From Bacillus sp. SD075 (GTDB taxonomy: Bacteria > Bacillota > Bacilli > Bacillales > DSM-1321), in NCBI RefSeq assembly GCF_017355165.1, contig NZ_JADILK010000001.1, forward strand, positions 310,001 to 374,000: a DNA stretch of 64,000 nt, written 5' to 3'. Under the pieces are notes generated by a model, which was not told the DNA's origin, searched no databases, and worked only from the letters and a program-made list of their open reading frames with translations. The position numbers and the translations under genes are program-made. Shown one piece after another: positions 18,070-26,942 of the stretch; the first letter of the stretch is position 1, and every line of letters starts with the position of its first letter.

Positions 18070-18387
18070 AGTTTGTAATGGCTAATAATATAGTATCCTG
18101 TGTGCTGTTCTACTATCTGAGTTTATAGCGAAAATTCTGGGAATTAATCAAATCTTATAACAATGTTAAGAAAAAATTAGCCAATTACTTGTTTATGCGT
18201 ATAAAAAAAGCAATATATCCTATAAAAATACAACAAGTAGTGTGCAAAAAAAATATCCGGAGGTTACTAAATTTTGAAACCTGTTGGTGTTTGGCGGAAG
18301 CATGCTTGATTCTAAAGCGATTATTACTCTTTGTAAGATAAAGTATTTAATCTAGAAAACCTTTTGGAATGGAGGGGAGTTTGAAAA
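18070..18387. other. Intergenic stretch with a short translated-looking remnant
   Basis: Mostly non-coding and A/T-rich. A ribosome-site-like GGAGG near 18259 precedes TTG and only 11 codons (18274-18309). The next frame, starting ATGCTTGATTC, also stops soon. I take this as a decayed gene start, not a functional gene. Confidence 0.4.
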
Positions 18388-19611
18388 TTGGAAGTGCCTT
18401 TAGAGGAAAGAGGAAAGAATTTTTTTAGTTATAAAGACATAATATACTGCTTTTCAATTGCAATATATTGCTCAAATTTTCTTGATATAGGAAGTTATAT
18501 TCCAATTATTTTTTTGCCATATATAACATACTATATATTTAAGAATAGATTTAACAGAGTATTTTATGCAACATCATTTGTTTTATTGTTTTTTAGTATT
18601 ATTTACGCTTCAATGTTGTATTTTTACAAATTCGCGACATTACCAGCTATTATTGGTCGAGTCTATTATCCAATTTGTTTTTATATACTAGGAGATATGC
18701 TAGTTAAAAATGACTACCACTACAAGAAAACTTTTAGATACTTTTACTTAATAATAGTTTCAAGTACTATGTACGGGTTTCTATCTTTAATAAAAACTAT
18801 CTGGTTGTATGGAGACATGACTTCTGCAATTGAATCAGAAGGACGTATGGTCATTAATCTTTGGGGGAATAACGTTATAAGTGCTACAGGTATGAATGCA
18901 TATATTTCTTTAGGGTTAGGACTACTACCAATTTGTTTTTTATCTGATAAATACAAAAGCCAAAAATTAAAGATTGTTAGCATTATTTGTTTTTCTGCGG
19001 CCGTTTATACAACCTTAAATTTAGGAAATAGAACTGGGTTAGCCATTATTATATTATCTAGTTTGATGGTGATTGTGTTTACTGGAAAAATAGGGATGAA
19101 AAAAATTCTCAGATTAATTTTAATAATATTTTACTTATTGATCTTATACATTCTATATATTCAAAACTTTTTTGGAGTAAAGAATGCCTGGGAAAATACT
19201 TTAATGTATTCCCGTTTTACTACATCTGATTTAGGAGATGACCCAAGGTTTACTGCATGGAAGTCTACATTTATGGGTCTATTTGAAAATCCATTAGGTG
19301 GCAGACAAACAAATATAGAAATAGGTTATGCTCATAACTTATGGCTAGATATCGGTTATGATGTTGGAATTTTACCTAATATATTATTGATGATATTTAC
19401 TTTAATTTCAATAATTTCTGTTATGTCTTTTATTACGTTAGAACACCCGATGTTTGTAAAAGGATTAATTATTGCATTGTATACGTCCTTTTTTATTACC
19501 TTTTTTGTCGAACCAATTCTACAAGGGCTAGTTGATTATTTTACTTTTTTCTGCTTTGTAGTTGGCGCTATCCAAAGGCTTAATTATGATTTTAAACGAT
19601 TAAAATTCTAA
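18388..19611 (+). CDS. O-antigen/EPS polymerase (Wzy-like)
   Basis: A 407-residue protein with about ten membrane segments and a large extracytoplasmic loop (about 245-320). The loop contains SRFTTSDLGDDPRFTAWKST, a recognisable form of the Wzy/O-antigen-ligase loop with conserved Arg residues. NLGNRTGLAIIILSSLMVI is also typical. TTG is the start, eight bases after GGAGGGGAG. Wzy joins flipped repeat units outside the membrane under control of the Wzz-like protein encoded first in the locus. Sequence similarity in this family is low, so ligase cannot be excluded. Confidence 0.82.
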   Translation: MEVPLEERGKNFFSYKDIIYCFSIAIYCSNFLDIGSYIPIIFLPYITYYIFKNRFNRVFYATSFVLLFFSIIYASMLYFYKFATLPAIIGRVYYPICFYILGDMLVKNDYHYKKTFRYFYLIIVSSTMYGFLSLIKTIWLYGDMTSAIESEGRMVINLWGNNVISATGMNAYISLGLGLLPICFLSDKYKSQKLKIVSIICFSAAVYTTLNLGNRTGLAIIILSSLMVIVFTGKIGMKKILRLILIIFYLLILYILYIQNFFGVKNAWENTLMYSRFTTSDLGDDPRFTAWKSTFMGLFENPLGGRQTNIEIGYAHNLWLDIGYDVGILPNILLMIFTLISIISVMSFITLEHPMFVKGLIIALYTSFFITFFVEPILQGLVDYFTFFCFVVGAIQRLNYDFKRLKF

Positions 19612-19741
19612 ATTAACAAAAAAATATTAAGTTTTTGGATTAAAAATCCGTTAATTAGAACTTACTAGGTATCTAAATTTTGAAATTGTTCTGTTTTTGG
19701 AATTACTTTAAAAATTAATGGTAATTTATAAGGAGAAAATA

Positions 19742-20905
19742 ATGGATTACAATTTAAGTCTAAACTTGTCTTTCATCTCTAAGGAATTAAGGTTATTACT
19801 AGAAATTTTAGGAACGGAAAATGGTAAAATAGAGACATTTAAAAAGGAAGAAATCAGGAATATTGATTGGGATAATTTCCTTAAATTAGCTATACATCAC
19901 CGCGTTTTTCCAATTGTATATTTAAAGTTAATTAAATTAGAAGAATTAATACCTTCAAATGTTATTGAGGCTTTGTACCAAAAGTTCAAAAGAAATACTT
20001 TTCAAATGCTACACTTAAGCAGTGAAATGGGGCAATTAGGTAAGTTGTTTAATGAAAATCAAATTAGAGTTCTTTTTTTGAAAGGGCCTGTAATTGCGTC
20101 TGATATTTATGGAGATATTTCTTTAAGAACTTCAAAGGACTTAGATATTTTAGTTCCAATAACTGACCTAGAAAAAGCAGAAAAAATAATTTTAAACTTT
20201 GGTTATGTACGAATGGGAGAAACCACTTTACAAAATGAGGTGAAATGGAAGGGGTATCACGTAGCTTATTTCAACCCTAAAAAGAAAATACTACTAGAAG
20301 TACATTGGCGGTTACAACCTCTTCCGTTGAACGTACCAAGTTTTAATGAATTGTGGGAAAGAAAAAGAGTAAGCAATATAACAAGCATTCCTGTCAATAT
20401 GTTAGGGGAGGAGGATTTGTTTTTATATCTTGTTTCTCATGGTGCTCGTCATGGGTGGTTTAGACTTCGTTGGTTGTTAGATATTGATTATATGTTAAGA
20501 AAAGGATTTTATCTAGATCAATATAATACACTTTTGAAAAAATATCAAATCCCACATATAGTAGGACAGGCGCTAATTTTATCTTTACAGCTATTAAAAT
20601 CTCCAATCAAAGAAGAAATGAAACCACTGATGTTAGAAAATCATTCAAAAAAGTTGGCTCAAAATACAATATTCTTTATCAGGGAAATGGTTCCATTACA
20701 TATTATTACGTCCACATATAATTATAAGCGTTATCTATTCTCTTTAAATACATCATATTTGCAGAAAACTATCCACATTATTCTATTGTTTTACCCTAAT
20801 ACTATGGACGAAAAAACATTGAAGTTACCTAAGTCTATTTATTTTTTGTATTTTCCGTTACGGCCCTTATTATGGATCTGGAGAAAGAGAAAATGTACCA
20901 CTTAA
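19742..20905 (+). CDS. Nucleotidyltransferase-family protein (NTP_transf_5 type; possible lasso-peptide tailoring enzyme)
   Basis: A protein of about 387 residues of the uncharacterised nucleotidyltransferase family PF14907. The diagnostic block is FLKGPVIASDIYGD followed by LRTSKDLDILV (about 107-131), where the Asp pair would bind metal and NTP. LLEVHWRLQPL and LFLYLVSHGARHGWFRLRWL follow. I chose the ATG at 19742, which has AAGGAG six bases before it. From memory, members occur in lasso-peptide clusters of Bacillus (PsmN in the pseudomycoidin cluster), where they act after the kinase. Here it lies 7 kb upstream of the lasso genes, beyond an IS remnant, so the link is inference. It may instead belong to the glycan locus. 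Confidence 0.75.
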   Translation: MDYNLSLNLSFISKELRLLLEILGTENGKIETFKKEEIRNIDWDNFLKLAIHHRVFPIVYLKLIKLEELIPSNVIEALYQKFKRNTFQMLHLSSEMGQLGKLFNENQIRVLFLKGPVIASDIYGDISLRTSKDLDILVPITDLEKAEKIILNFGYVRMGETTLQNEVKWKGYHVAYFNPKKKILLEVHWRLQPLPLNVPSFNELWERKRVSNITSIPVNMLGEEDLFLYLVSHGARHGWFRLRWLLDIDYMLRKGFYLDQYNTLLKKYQIPHIVGQALILSLQLLKSPIKEEMKPLMLENHSKKLAQNTIFFIREMVPLHIITSTYNYKRYLFSLNTSYLQKTIHIILLFYPNTMDEKTLKLPKSIYFLYFPLRPLLWIWRKRKCTT

Positions 20906-23281
20906 AGTAGAGGAGCTGGTGAGATCCCTTAAGATAAAACTGAACACTATACCCTTATAAAAAGGATAGTAGGGTTGGGAACTAGTAGATGATGCTTTCT
21001 CTTTCAAGTAGATAATAAATTAGCTAGCCTTATACAAACCAGCCTTAGTTCAGAGTTCAACGAACTAAGGTTATTTGAATTTTTGAATCGTTTATAATTG
21101 TAATTGGGATACACCAGAGTTCTTCATACAAGTTGGAGGATTTGTCCTTTATTAAGAAACTCTTATCTGTAAAAATCGATTATTTTAAAGTCGTTAAAAA
21201 ATCTCATTAGTAATGATTATATAATTTCTATTTATAGACATCATTTACTGGATATTGTTGAACTCTTAAAAAGAATGCTCTTTATGCAGAATAAAAATAA
21301 ATAGCAGCTGTCAGTAATCATCTTTGTAAAACTCTTGATTTTATATATTAACAATAATGTCCATTCATTGATATACTTGTAAATCTGATAATTATAAGAT
21401 TGACATAAAAAAATAACTCCATGTTCAATGTTGTATTTTTCTATAGAACAGTTTTACTTTTTCTATCAAACTTTGTTTCTTTCATAAAACTTGTCAACCT
21501 TTAATATGGAATTTTTTAAAAGTAAAATCATCAGATTCTTTGTTATCTAAATGTCTACACCTAGTTATTATTCCTCATTTTCACCGAAATAATAGCTCCC
21601 ACAAAATTTTTTCTCAATTACTTTGGAAGTGAAGATTCTTGCATTAAGATTCACCTTTGTGTGAAAAAATGGTGAAGTGATGAAGACGAGGGTCTAGATT
21701 CGCTTTAACTAAGACATCATGCCTTTCAATATTTAGGATTCTAGACCCATTTACATATCGCTTGAAGATTATCTGAAAAAGATATTAATCGAAGGTTCAT
21801 CAATAGGAAAGTATCCAACTACATCGTTTGATGATGAGTATATGACGCAGCTTCTGGCTTCAGATTATCTCTATACTGAAATTGTGAAAAATCAAGATAT
21901 ATACATTATTTTTAGATCCATTCTCTAAAAGTTCATATAGTTGGCTGTACCCTGCCAACTAAGATTTTATAAATGCTCTTTGAGTTGTTTCTTCATACAG
22001 ATTCACCTTCTTCGGAGTTACATAAGAAACTAGTGAACACGTTTCAACAATAGTAATAGGGAAATGAAGAATCTTGGCCGCCAAACCAGTGGGATACTTG
22101 TGTTACTGCCATTTTTTTAATTTTGTGTAATCTCATAAAGCTCATTAGAGATTTATGTTTTATAATCCAATTTTACTTTTACCTTTTGGTAGGCATACCG
22201 TAAAGCGAAGGAATAATTTTTTCTTGAATAAGAGATCAAACAATCGGGCATGCTCTGTGATCACTGTTTTTATATCTTCATAGAGAATCTGTTTAGGAGG
22301 ATATTAAAAAAAGCAAAGGCATTCATATAGCATTTCATCAGTGTTTCTAATTCTAATTCCGCCGTCGTAAATCTCACATACTTCACTCTGGAATAACTTA
22401 AAATCATGATACATCATAGAGTAATTTAATTAATTTAATGAAACCTCGAAAAGTGGTAGTTTTCTCCTCATATTCTATGGATTTCCTCAAAAGGAATTGG
22501 AAATTTGTCTTTCTTGAATTCTTTGAGAAACGCAAAGCTAAAATTCCTTCAATCTACTCTCCTTTGCCTCGTTTAGAGGATTGAAGTACTTGTTCTTCTC
22601 TTCTGTATTACTATTACTCACTGGTTACGAGCAAAATCCGTTTTTTCAATAATATATGTTTTTGTACACCATTTTTGTTGTAATTCTAATCATAAAAAAT
22701 TCTCTAATCTTTAGTATCGCTCAAGACTCCAACTTTATCAGTGATGAGATGAGTATCTGTTATTTATTGGAATCTCAACCGTTAAGATGGGTTACTTAGT
22801 ATAGATTTAGAAAGTAGTATAGAAAAAATCTTTTGAAATGAAGGCAATGCAATAATAATTACAAGAACTTCCAGAGTTCAATTTAGATTTTCTAATACAG
22901 GTTATAATTATCCTTATTAATTTTAAGACAATTTGAGATGTAACCACCAATGATATAAATGAATATAATAGTATATCTTAATTATTTGCCATACAGATAC
23001 CGCTACAAGTTTTTAATTTTACTTTATACGTTTTTCGCTTTCTTTTAGTTTTCTTAGACTTTACACAGCTATTAAGTCTGTAGTCTAATTTTCTATATTT
23101 CTGACTAGATAAGTGTAGCCAATCCAACTATACACAATAAGAAGTAAGTGATAGAGCTCTAATGTACAAGTCTTGGAACTAAAAAACTAAAGTGGAAAAA
23201 ATTTAAAGTAAAGTAAAAGGGAATATTGTATGGTAACTCTTTGTTTAATCTATATTACCAGAGGAAGGATGTAAATTATAA
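20906..23281. other. 2.4-kb region without an intact gene; decayed frames
   Basis: No frame of reasonable length starts with a ribosome site. Two conceptual fragments stand out. On the plus strand about 21764-21928 is open and encodes a fragment including LEDYLKKILIEGSS. On the minus strand about 21650-21790 is open and includes RHDVLVKANLDPRLHH. I recognise neither family. The arms GGGTCTAGA (near 21691) and TCTAGACCC (near 21742) form a 9-bp inverted repeat. I read the region as genetic debris at the edge of the glycan locus. Confidence 0.5.
21043..21085 (+). terminator. Terminator-like hairpin after the nucleotidyltransferase gene
   Basis: CCTTAGTTC (21043-21051) pairs with GAACTAAGG (21062-21070) around a ten-base loop and is followed by a T-rich tail. 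It lies 140 bases downstream of the gene. Confidence 0.55.
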
Positions 23282-25153
23282 ATGACAGAACCATTAAAAT
23301 ATAATGGACTTGGGACAGATAAAGAAATATCAATCAGTATTGCTTTCCCAACTGTAACACTAGCAGAAGTGCAGTTACTAAATTCCTCGGCCACTTTAAC
23401 TGATACAGCTGACTGGTATGTTCTTCAAAAAATGATACATGATGCAACTGTCTATAAAAACACTCGGCTATACTTCCCTCAAGGGACATTCCGGATAAGC
23501 AAACCTATTAATTTTACACAAAAGATGGGAATAGGTTGGTTTGTTGAGGGAACTGGATGTACGTTAAAGGCTGCAACTAACTATGGAGGAGACATGGTAA
23601 TTTTAAGTCGTGGTAACAATTATGGGACTTGTAGAAATGGAAGAATTAAGGGACTTGCTGTTGAAGGAAACTATACAGCCGAAACAGGTATTAAAATTAA
23701 TGATGCTCTTGAATGGTTCTTAGATAATGTTCGAATCTACAGATGCTTTGTGGGTATGCAACTGTCAGACACTTACTATGGAGAAATTAGTGGAGAGTGT
23801 GTAATACAGGATTGTTTATCCGGAATTAAAACTGTTCCTGGTAGTTCTAATGAAGTAAACAGTATTGAGTTCAATAACGTAAAAATAAACTTTTCTCCAG
23901 TAAAAACTATTTTTATTCCTAAGAATATTGGGGAGGTTGATGTAGACTACAACATAAGGGTAAAGTCTATAGGTGTTGAATTAACCACAAGAATTATGGG
24001 GTGTAAATTTAGAGGGTTAACCATAGAAGGGGTAGATTATGGATTTTACGGAAGTAAAAGCGGAGTTAAAAACAAATCTGATACTTCTATTTTCCAAATC
24101 CAAGATTGTTATTTTGAATCTATCAAAAAGGAAGCGGGACGACTCATTTCTTTTGAACATCCCGACGGTTTTGCTAATCACGATTTTTCAGTGTCACTGG
24201 TAGGTAATAGATTCTTTGGTAATCCAATATTTAGTATTGGTCAAGGGACTTGGAGAGTTTATGGAAATGAAAAAGACTCTTTCACATTGAAAATTGTTCA
24301 TAATGGTTCTTATAGAACTATGCTTAGTTCAGATTTATCGAGTGATAAAATTGTCTCTAAAAATGAAAACACTGTGACATTCATAAAAAACGATTATATT
24401 CCGTGGAGCGCAAATGCAAATAAGTACAATGATTACGGAAATCCTAGTACTTATCCAGATGAAAAAAACATGCTCCCAACTATTAATGATTATCATGGGC
24501 TTGAGTATAAGCCTAGATTAAGAAATGGAGAAAGAGCTTCAAGTCCTTATGTACTTGGTGTTCATACAAAACCCCTAACATTTGCAGGAAATGAGCATCC
24601 TGCCGCACCTGTAATTAAGGGTGAAAATGGCAAGTATTATATGATAACAACAAAGGATGGTATAGGAATTGTATTAAAAGAAGTAACTAATATGTTTTTC
24701 TTAGAACCACCCGTAAACTCAAAATCAGCTAAAGAACTTTGGAGCAGGGAATCATCAGAAGGTGATTCGTTCTTTTGTATAGAACTTCAGTGCCTAGTTG
24801 TTTTTACTAATGGAAAATGGATTGCCGGTAAAGGAACAGATTCTGCAGTACATGCAATAGGTAAAGGTTTAAACCTGGCTTCCGCTTCACCTGTAAACAC
24901 AGCTAAATGGAACTGGCCTTTTGTGTGGAATGTTCAAATTAATCATGGCTATGTTTGGCAAGGAAGCTACTGGGCATGGGGGAATAATGTTCTCGGTACA
25001 GGGAGAACAAATATAAGAGCAGTTGGAACACTCACACAGCGACCTGTAATGCCTAATATTGATGAGTTTATTTATTATTCAACAGATAAAGACAAGTATT
25101 ATAAGTGGGATACTTCATCAAGTTCTTATTTAATATACACACCAATTTTTTAA
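23282..25153 (+). CDS. Right-handed beta-helix protein (pectate-lyase-3-like), no signal peptide
   Basis: A 623-residue protein. Residues about 25-330 form a pectate-lyase-like parallel beta-helix: TADWYVLQKMIHDATVYKN, LYFPQGTFRISKPI, then repeated turns such as IKGLAVEGNYT, LDNVRIYRCFVGM and FRGLTIEGVDYGFYG. The C-terminal 250 residues look like receptor or carbohydrate-binding strands (WPFVWNVQINHGYVWQGSYW). The N-terminus MTEPLKYNGLG has no signal peptide or membrane segment. Similar proteins are phage or phage-like depolymerases and EPS-locus lyases. The ATG lies 15 bases after GAGGAAGGATG. Substrate unknown; a role on the neighbouring polysaccharide is plausible. Confidence 0.7.
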   Translation: MTEPLKYNGLGTDKEISISIAFPTVTLAEVQLLNSSATLTDTADWYVLQKMIHDATVYKNTRLYFPQGTFRISKPINFTQKMGIGWFVEGTGCTLKAATNYGGDMVILSRGNNYGTCRNGRIKGLAVEGNYTAETGIKINDALEWFLDNVRIYRCFVGMQLSDTYYGEISGECVIQDCLSGIKTVPGSSNEVNSIEFNNVKINFSPVKTIFIPKNIGEVDVDYNIRVKSIGVELTTRIMGCKFRGLTIEGVDYGFYGSKSGVKNKSDTSIFQIQDCYFESIKKEAGRLISFEHPDGFANHDFSVSLVGNRFFGNPIFSIGQGTWRVYGNEKDSFTLKIVHNGSYRTMLSSDLSSDKIVSKNENTVTFIKNDYIPWSANANKYNDYGNPSTYPDEKNMLPTINDYHGLEYKPRLRNGERASSPYVLGVHTKPLTFAGNEHPAAPVIKGENGKYYMITTKDGIGIVLKEVTNMFFLEPPVNSKSAKELWSRESSEGDSFFCIELQCLVVFTNGKWIAGKGTDSAVHAIGKGLNLASASPVNTAKWNWPFVWNVQINHGYVWQGSYWAWGNNVLGTGRTNIRAVGTLTQRPVMPNIDEFIYYSTDKDKYYKWDTSSSSYLIYTPIF

Positions 25154-25522
25154 TTATAACTATTACCCAGAACCAACTATATATTAATATAACTAGGAAG
25201 TACTACCTGTGTATATCTAACTTTGTATAATTATATAAACAAAAATATATGATTGGAAACCGTGTTAAAGGATACATTATATCAGTCCTAAAATTTAAAG
25301 CTAAAAGAGTTGGGTCCTTCTAGGTAAACATAATGGCGTCCATACGTATCATTATACAAATTTATTGGTCGGTTGAAGAAAATAAAAGAGCTAAAATGTT
25401 AAGAATTTGTAGTTTTACCGCGGATTTAAGAGTCAATAATGGTAATGTGATGTATTTTTTATTTTTTTAATATTCACCTTTTTAGATTAGATACCATTTA
25501 AGTATAGAAATTGAAATGACCG

Positions 25523-25572
25523 TAAAGTCTTTTTATATTTTATAAATAAAGTGTAAAAAGACTTTATATTTT
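25523..25572 (+). terminator. Strong 13-bp terminator hairpin
   Basis: TAAAGTCTTTTTA (25523-25535) and its exact complement (25554-25566) enclose an 18-base loop and precede TATTTTT. It is 370 bases beyond the beta-helix gene; the DNA in between shows no gene. Confidence 0.65.
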
Positions 25573-25695
25573 TCCTTGAAGGGTTAGCAATATTATTACA
25601 AATAATATTTTATTAGATTATTAAGTGATTTGGAATTTAAGCAAGCTGCGCTGTTACTAGGACGAAAGTAAATGTGATCCGGAATAACTAGTATA

Positions 25696-26278
25696 AATAC
25701 TGATATCAGCAATGTGTGAAGTCCTTCAATTGCCAAGAAGCACCTATTATTATGAAGGAAAAGAAAGGTCACCGGTAGATGAAGTAACCTTAGAATCATA
25801 GCAATCTTTCAGAACAGCCGCCAAAACTATGGTACGCTAAAGATTAAAATGGAATTAATAAAGCGTGGTCTAATGGTCTCCATGTTGACGGATTGGGCGG
25901 ATCACGAAAGAACACGGCCTCTTCTCTACCTGCTATTAGGCATTTTCATCAATCAAGGTAGACCTAAGTAAGATTCAGCTATTTCATACGGACTGAGGAA
26001 CGCAATTTAAGAATTAGCTAATAGATGATGCTTTAAAGCATTTAACATTCAACGTAATCTAAGCATGAAGGGCTGCCCGTACGACAATGCCGTAGCAGAA
26101 GCTACGTTCAAAATCATCAAAACAGAGTTCGTTAAGGGTCACCATTTTGAAACACTGACGGATCTTACAAGAGAGTTATAGGACTATATACATTGATTTA
26201 ATCATATTCGTATTCATGGAACACTTGGCTATTAAGTCCGATTGAGTATAACTTGAACACCTTTAGAAAGTTGTCTAG
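25696..26278 (+). pseudogene. Decayed IS3-family (IS150 group) transposase orfB
   Basis: Conceptual translation across several frames gives, in order, ISAMCEVLQLPRSTYYYEGK, SRQNYGTLKIKMELIKRGL, RIGRITKEHGLFS, LFHTD-stop-GTQF and MKGCPYDNAVAEATFKIIK. These are the HTH-proximal, linker and DDE-core blocks of IS150-like transposases, including the second Asp (HTD) and the Glu (NAVAE). Several in-frame stops and frameshifts make it dead. No orfA or clear terminal repeats were found. It lies just left of the lasso-peptide genes, so it may mark how they arrived. Confidence 0.85.
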
Positions 26279-26710
26279 TCCAGTGTTGACAATCCAAAGA
26301 CTTTTATAGCTCCTTTTAGGGAATGTATATGTAAATAAAAGGTATTGACATAGGGGTAATTAGGTGGTAAATTCAGCTTATGTTATTCGTTATAAAGAAC
26401 AGTGAGTTCTTTATAGAGGTGAGGTTAAGGTTTCTAAATGTAACAACCTACTCAATATATTAATTAAGCTATTACACAATATGAAATTTAGTTACATTAC
26501 CTTATTTTCAAAAAAATTGAATGAATAGTGGCTGAAACCATATGGCTTCTGAACTAAGAATAAATTAAAAAGAATCACTACTAAAGAGTATGGAAAATAA
26601 AACATTTAAAAACTTAATAGGTATTTGATTATTTTAAGAGATATAAATTACTTAGAAGAAACAATTAAATGACACAATAACAAAGCAATAACTTAGTTGT
26701 TAAAGAAAGG
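26279..26710. other. Intergenic stretch before the lasso cluster
   Basis: No intact gene is seen. TTGACA at 26345-26350 followed 17 bases later by TAAATT is a possible promoter reading toward the lasso genes, 590 bases away. Confidence 0.35.
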
Positions 26711-26845
26711 ATGAAAAAAATGCCTCTATTACAAATGAAAGAAATATGGACACCTTTAAAGTTAGTTGGGGTGAAATTTTTTAAGTCAGATGATAGAAGT
26801 ATTTTCATCAAGGTAATGAACCAACGGAGGAGAAAGATAAAGTAA
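26711..26845 (+). CDS. Small hypothetical protein, 44 aa
   Basis: A 44-codon frame beginning MKKMPLLQMKEIWTPLKLVG and ending in a basic tail, preceded by GAAAGG. I recognise no family. It is strongly basic, has no cysteines and no lasso-leader motif. It lies 97 bases before the lasso cyclase gene and in the same direction, so it could be a leader ORF or a chance frame next to the IS remnant. Confidence 0.35.
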   Translation: MKKMPLLQMKEIWTPLKLVGVKFFKSDDRSIFIKVMNQRRRKIK

Positions 26846-26942
26846 GACTACTCCGTGATATCCTTAAATTGTGCATATATAAAGTGAGTTCAAAATGATT
26901 ATTATCAACAACCATACATAACAAAACAATCAGGGGGAAAAC

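Noticed and set aside
23282-25153. Prophage tail region
   Set aside because: Only one beta-helix protein is present; there are no capsid, portal, terminase, lysis or integrase genes nearby.
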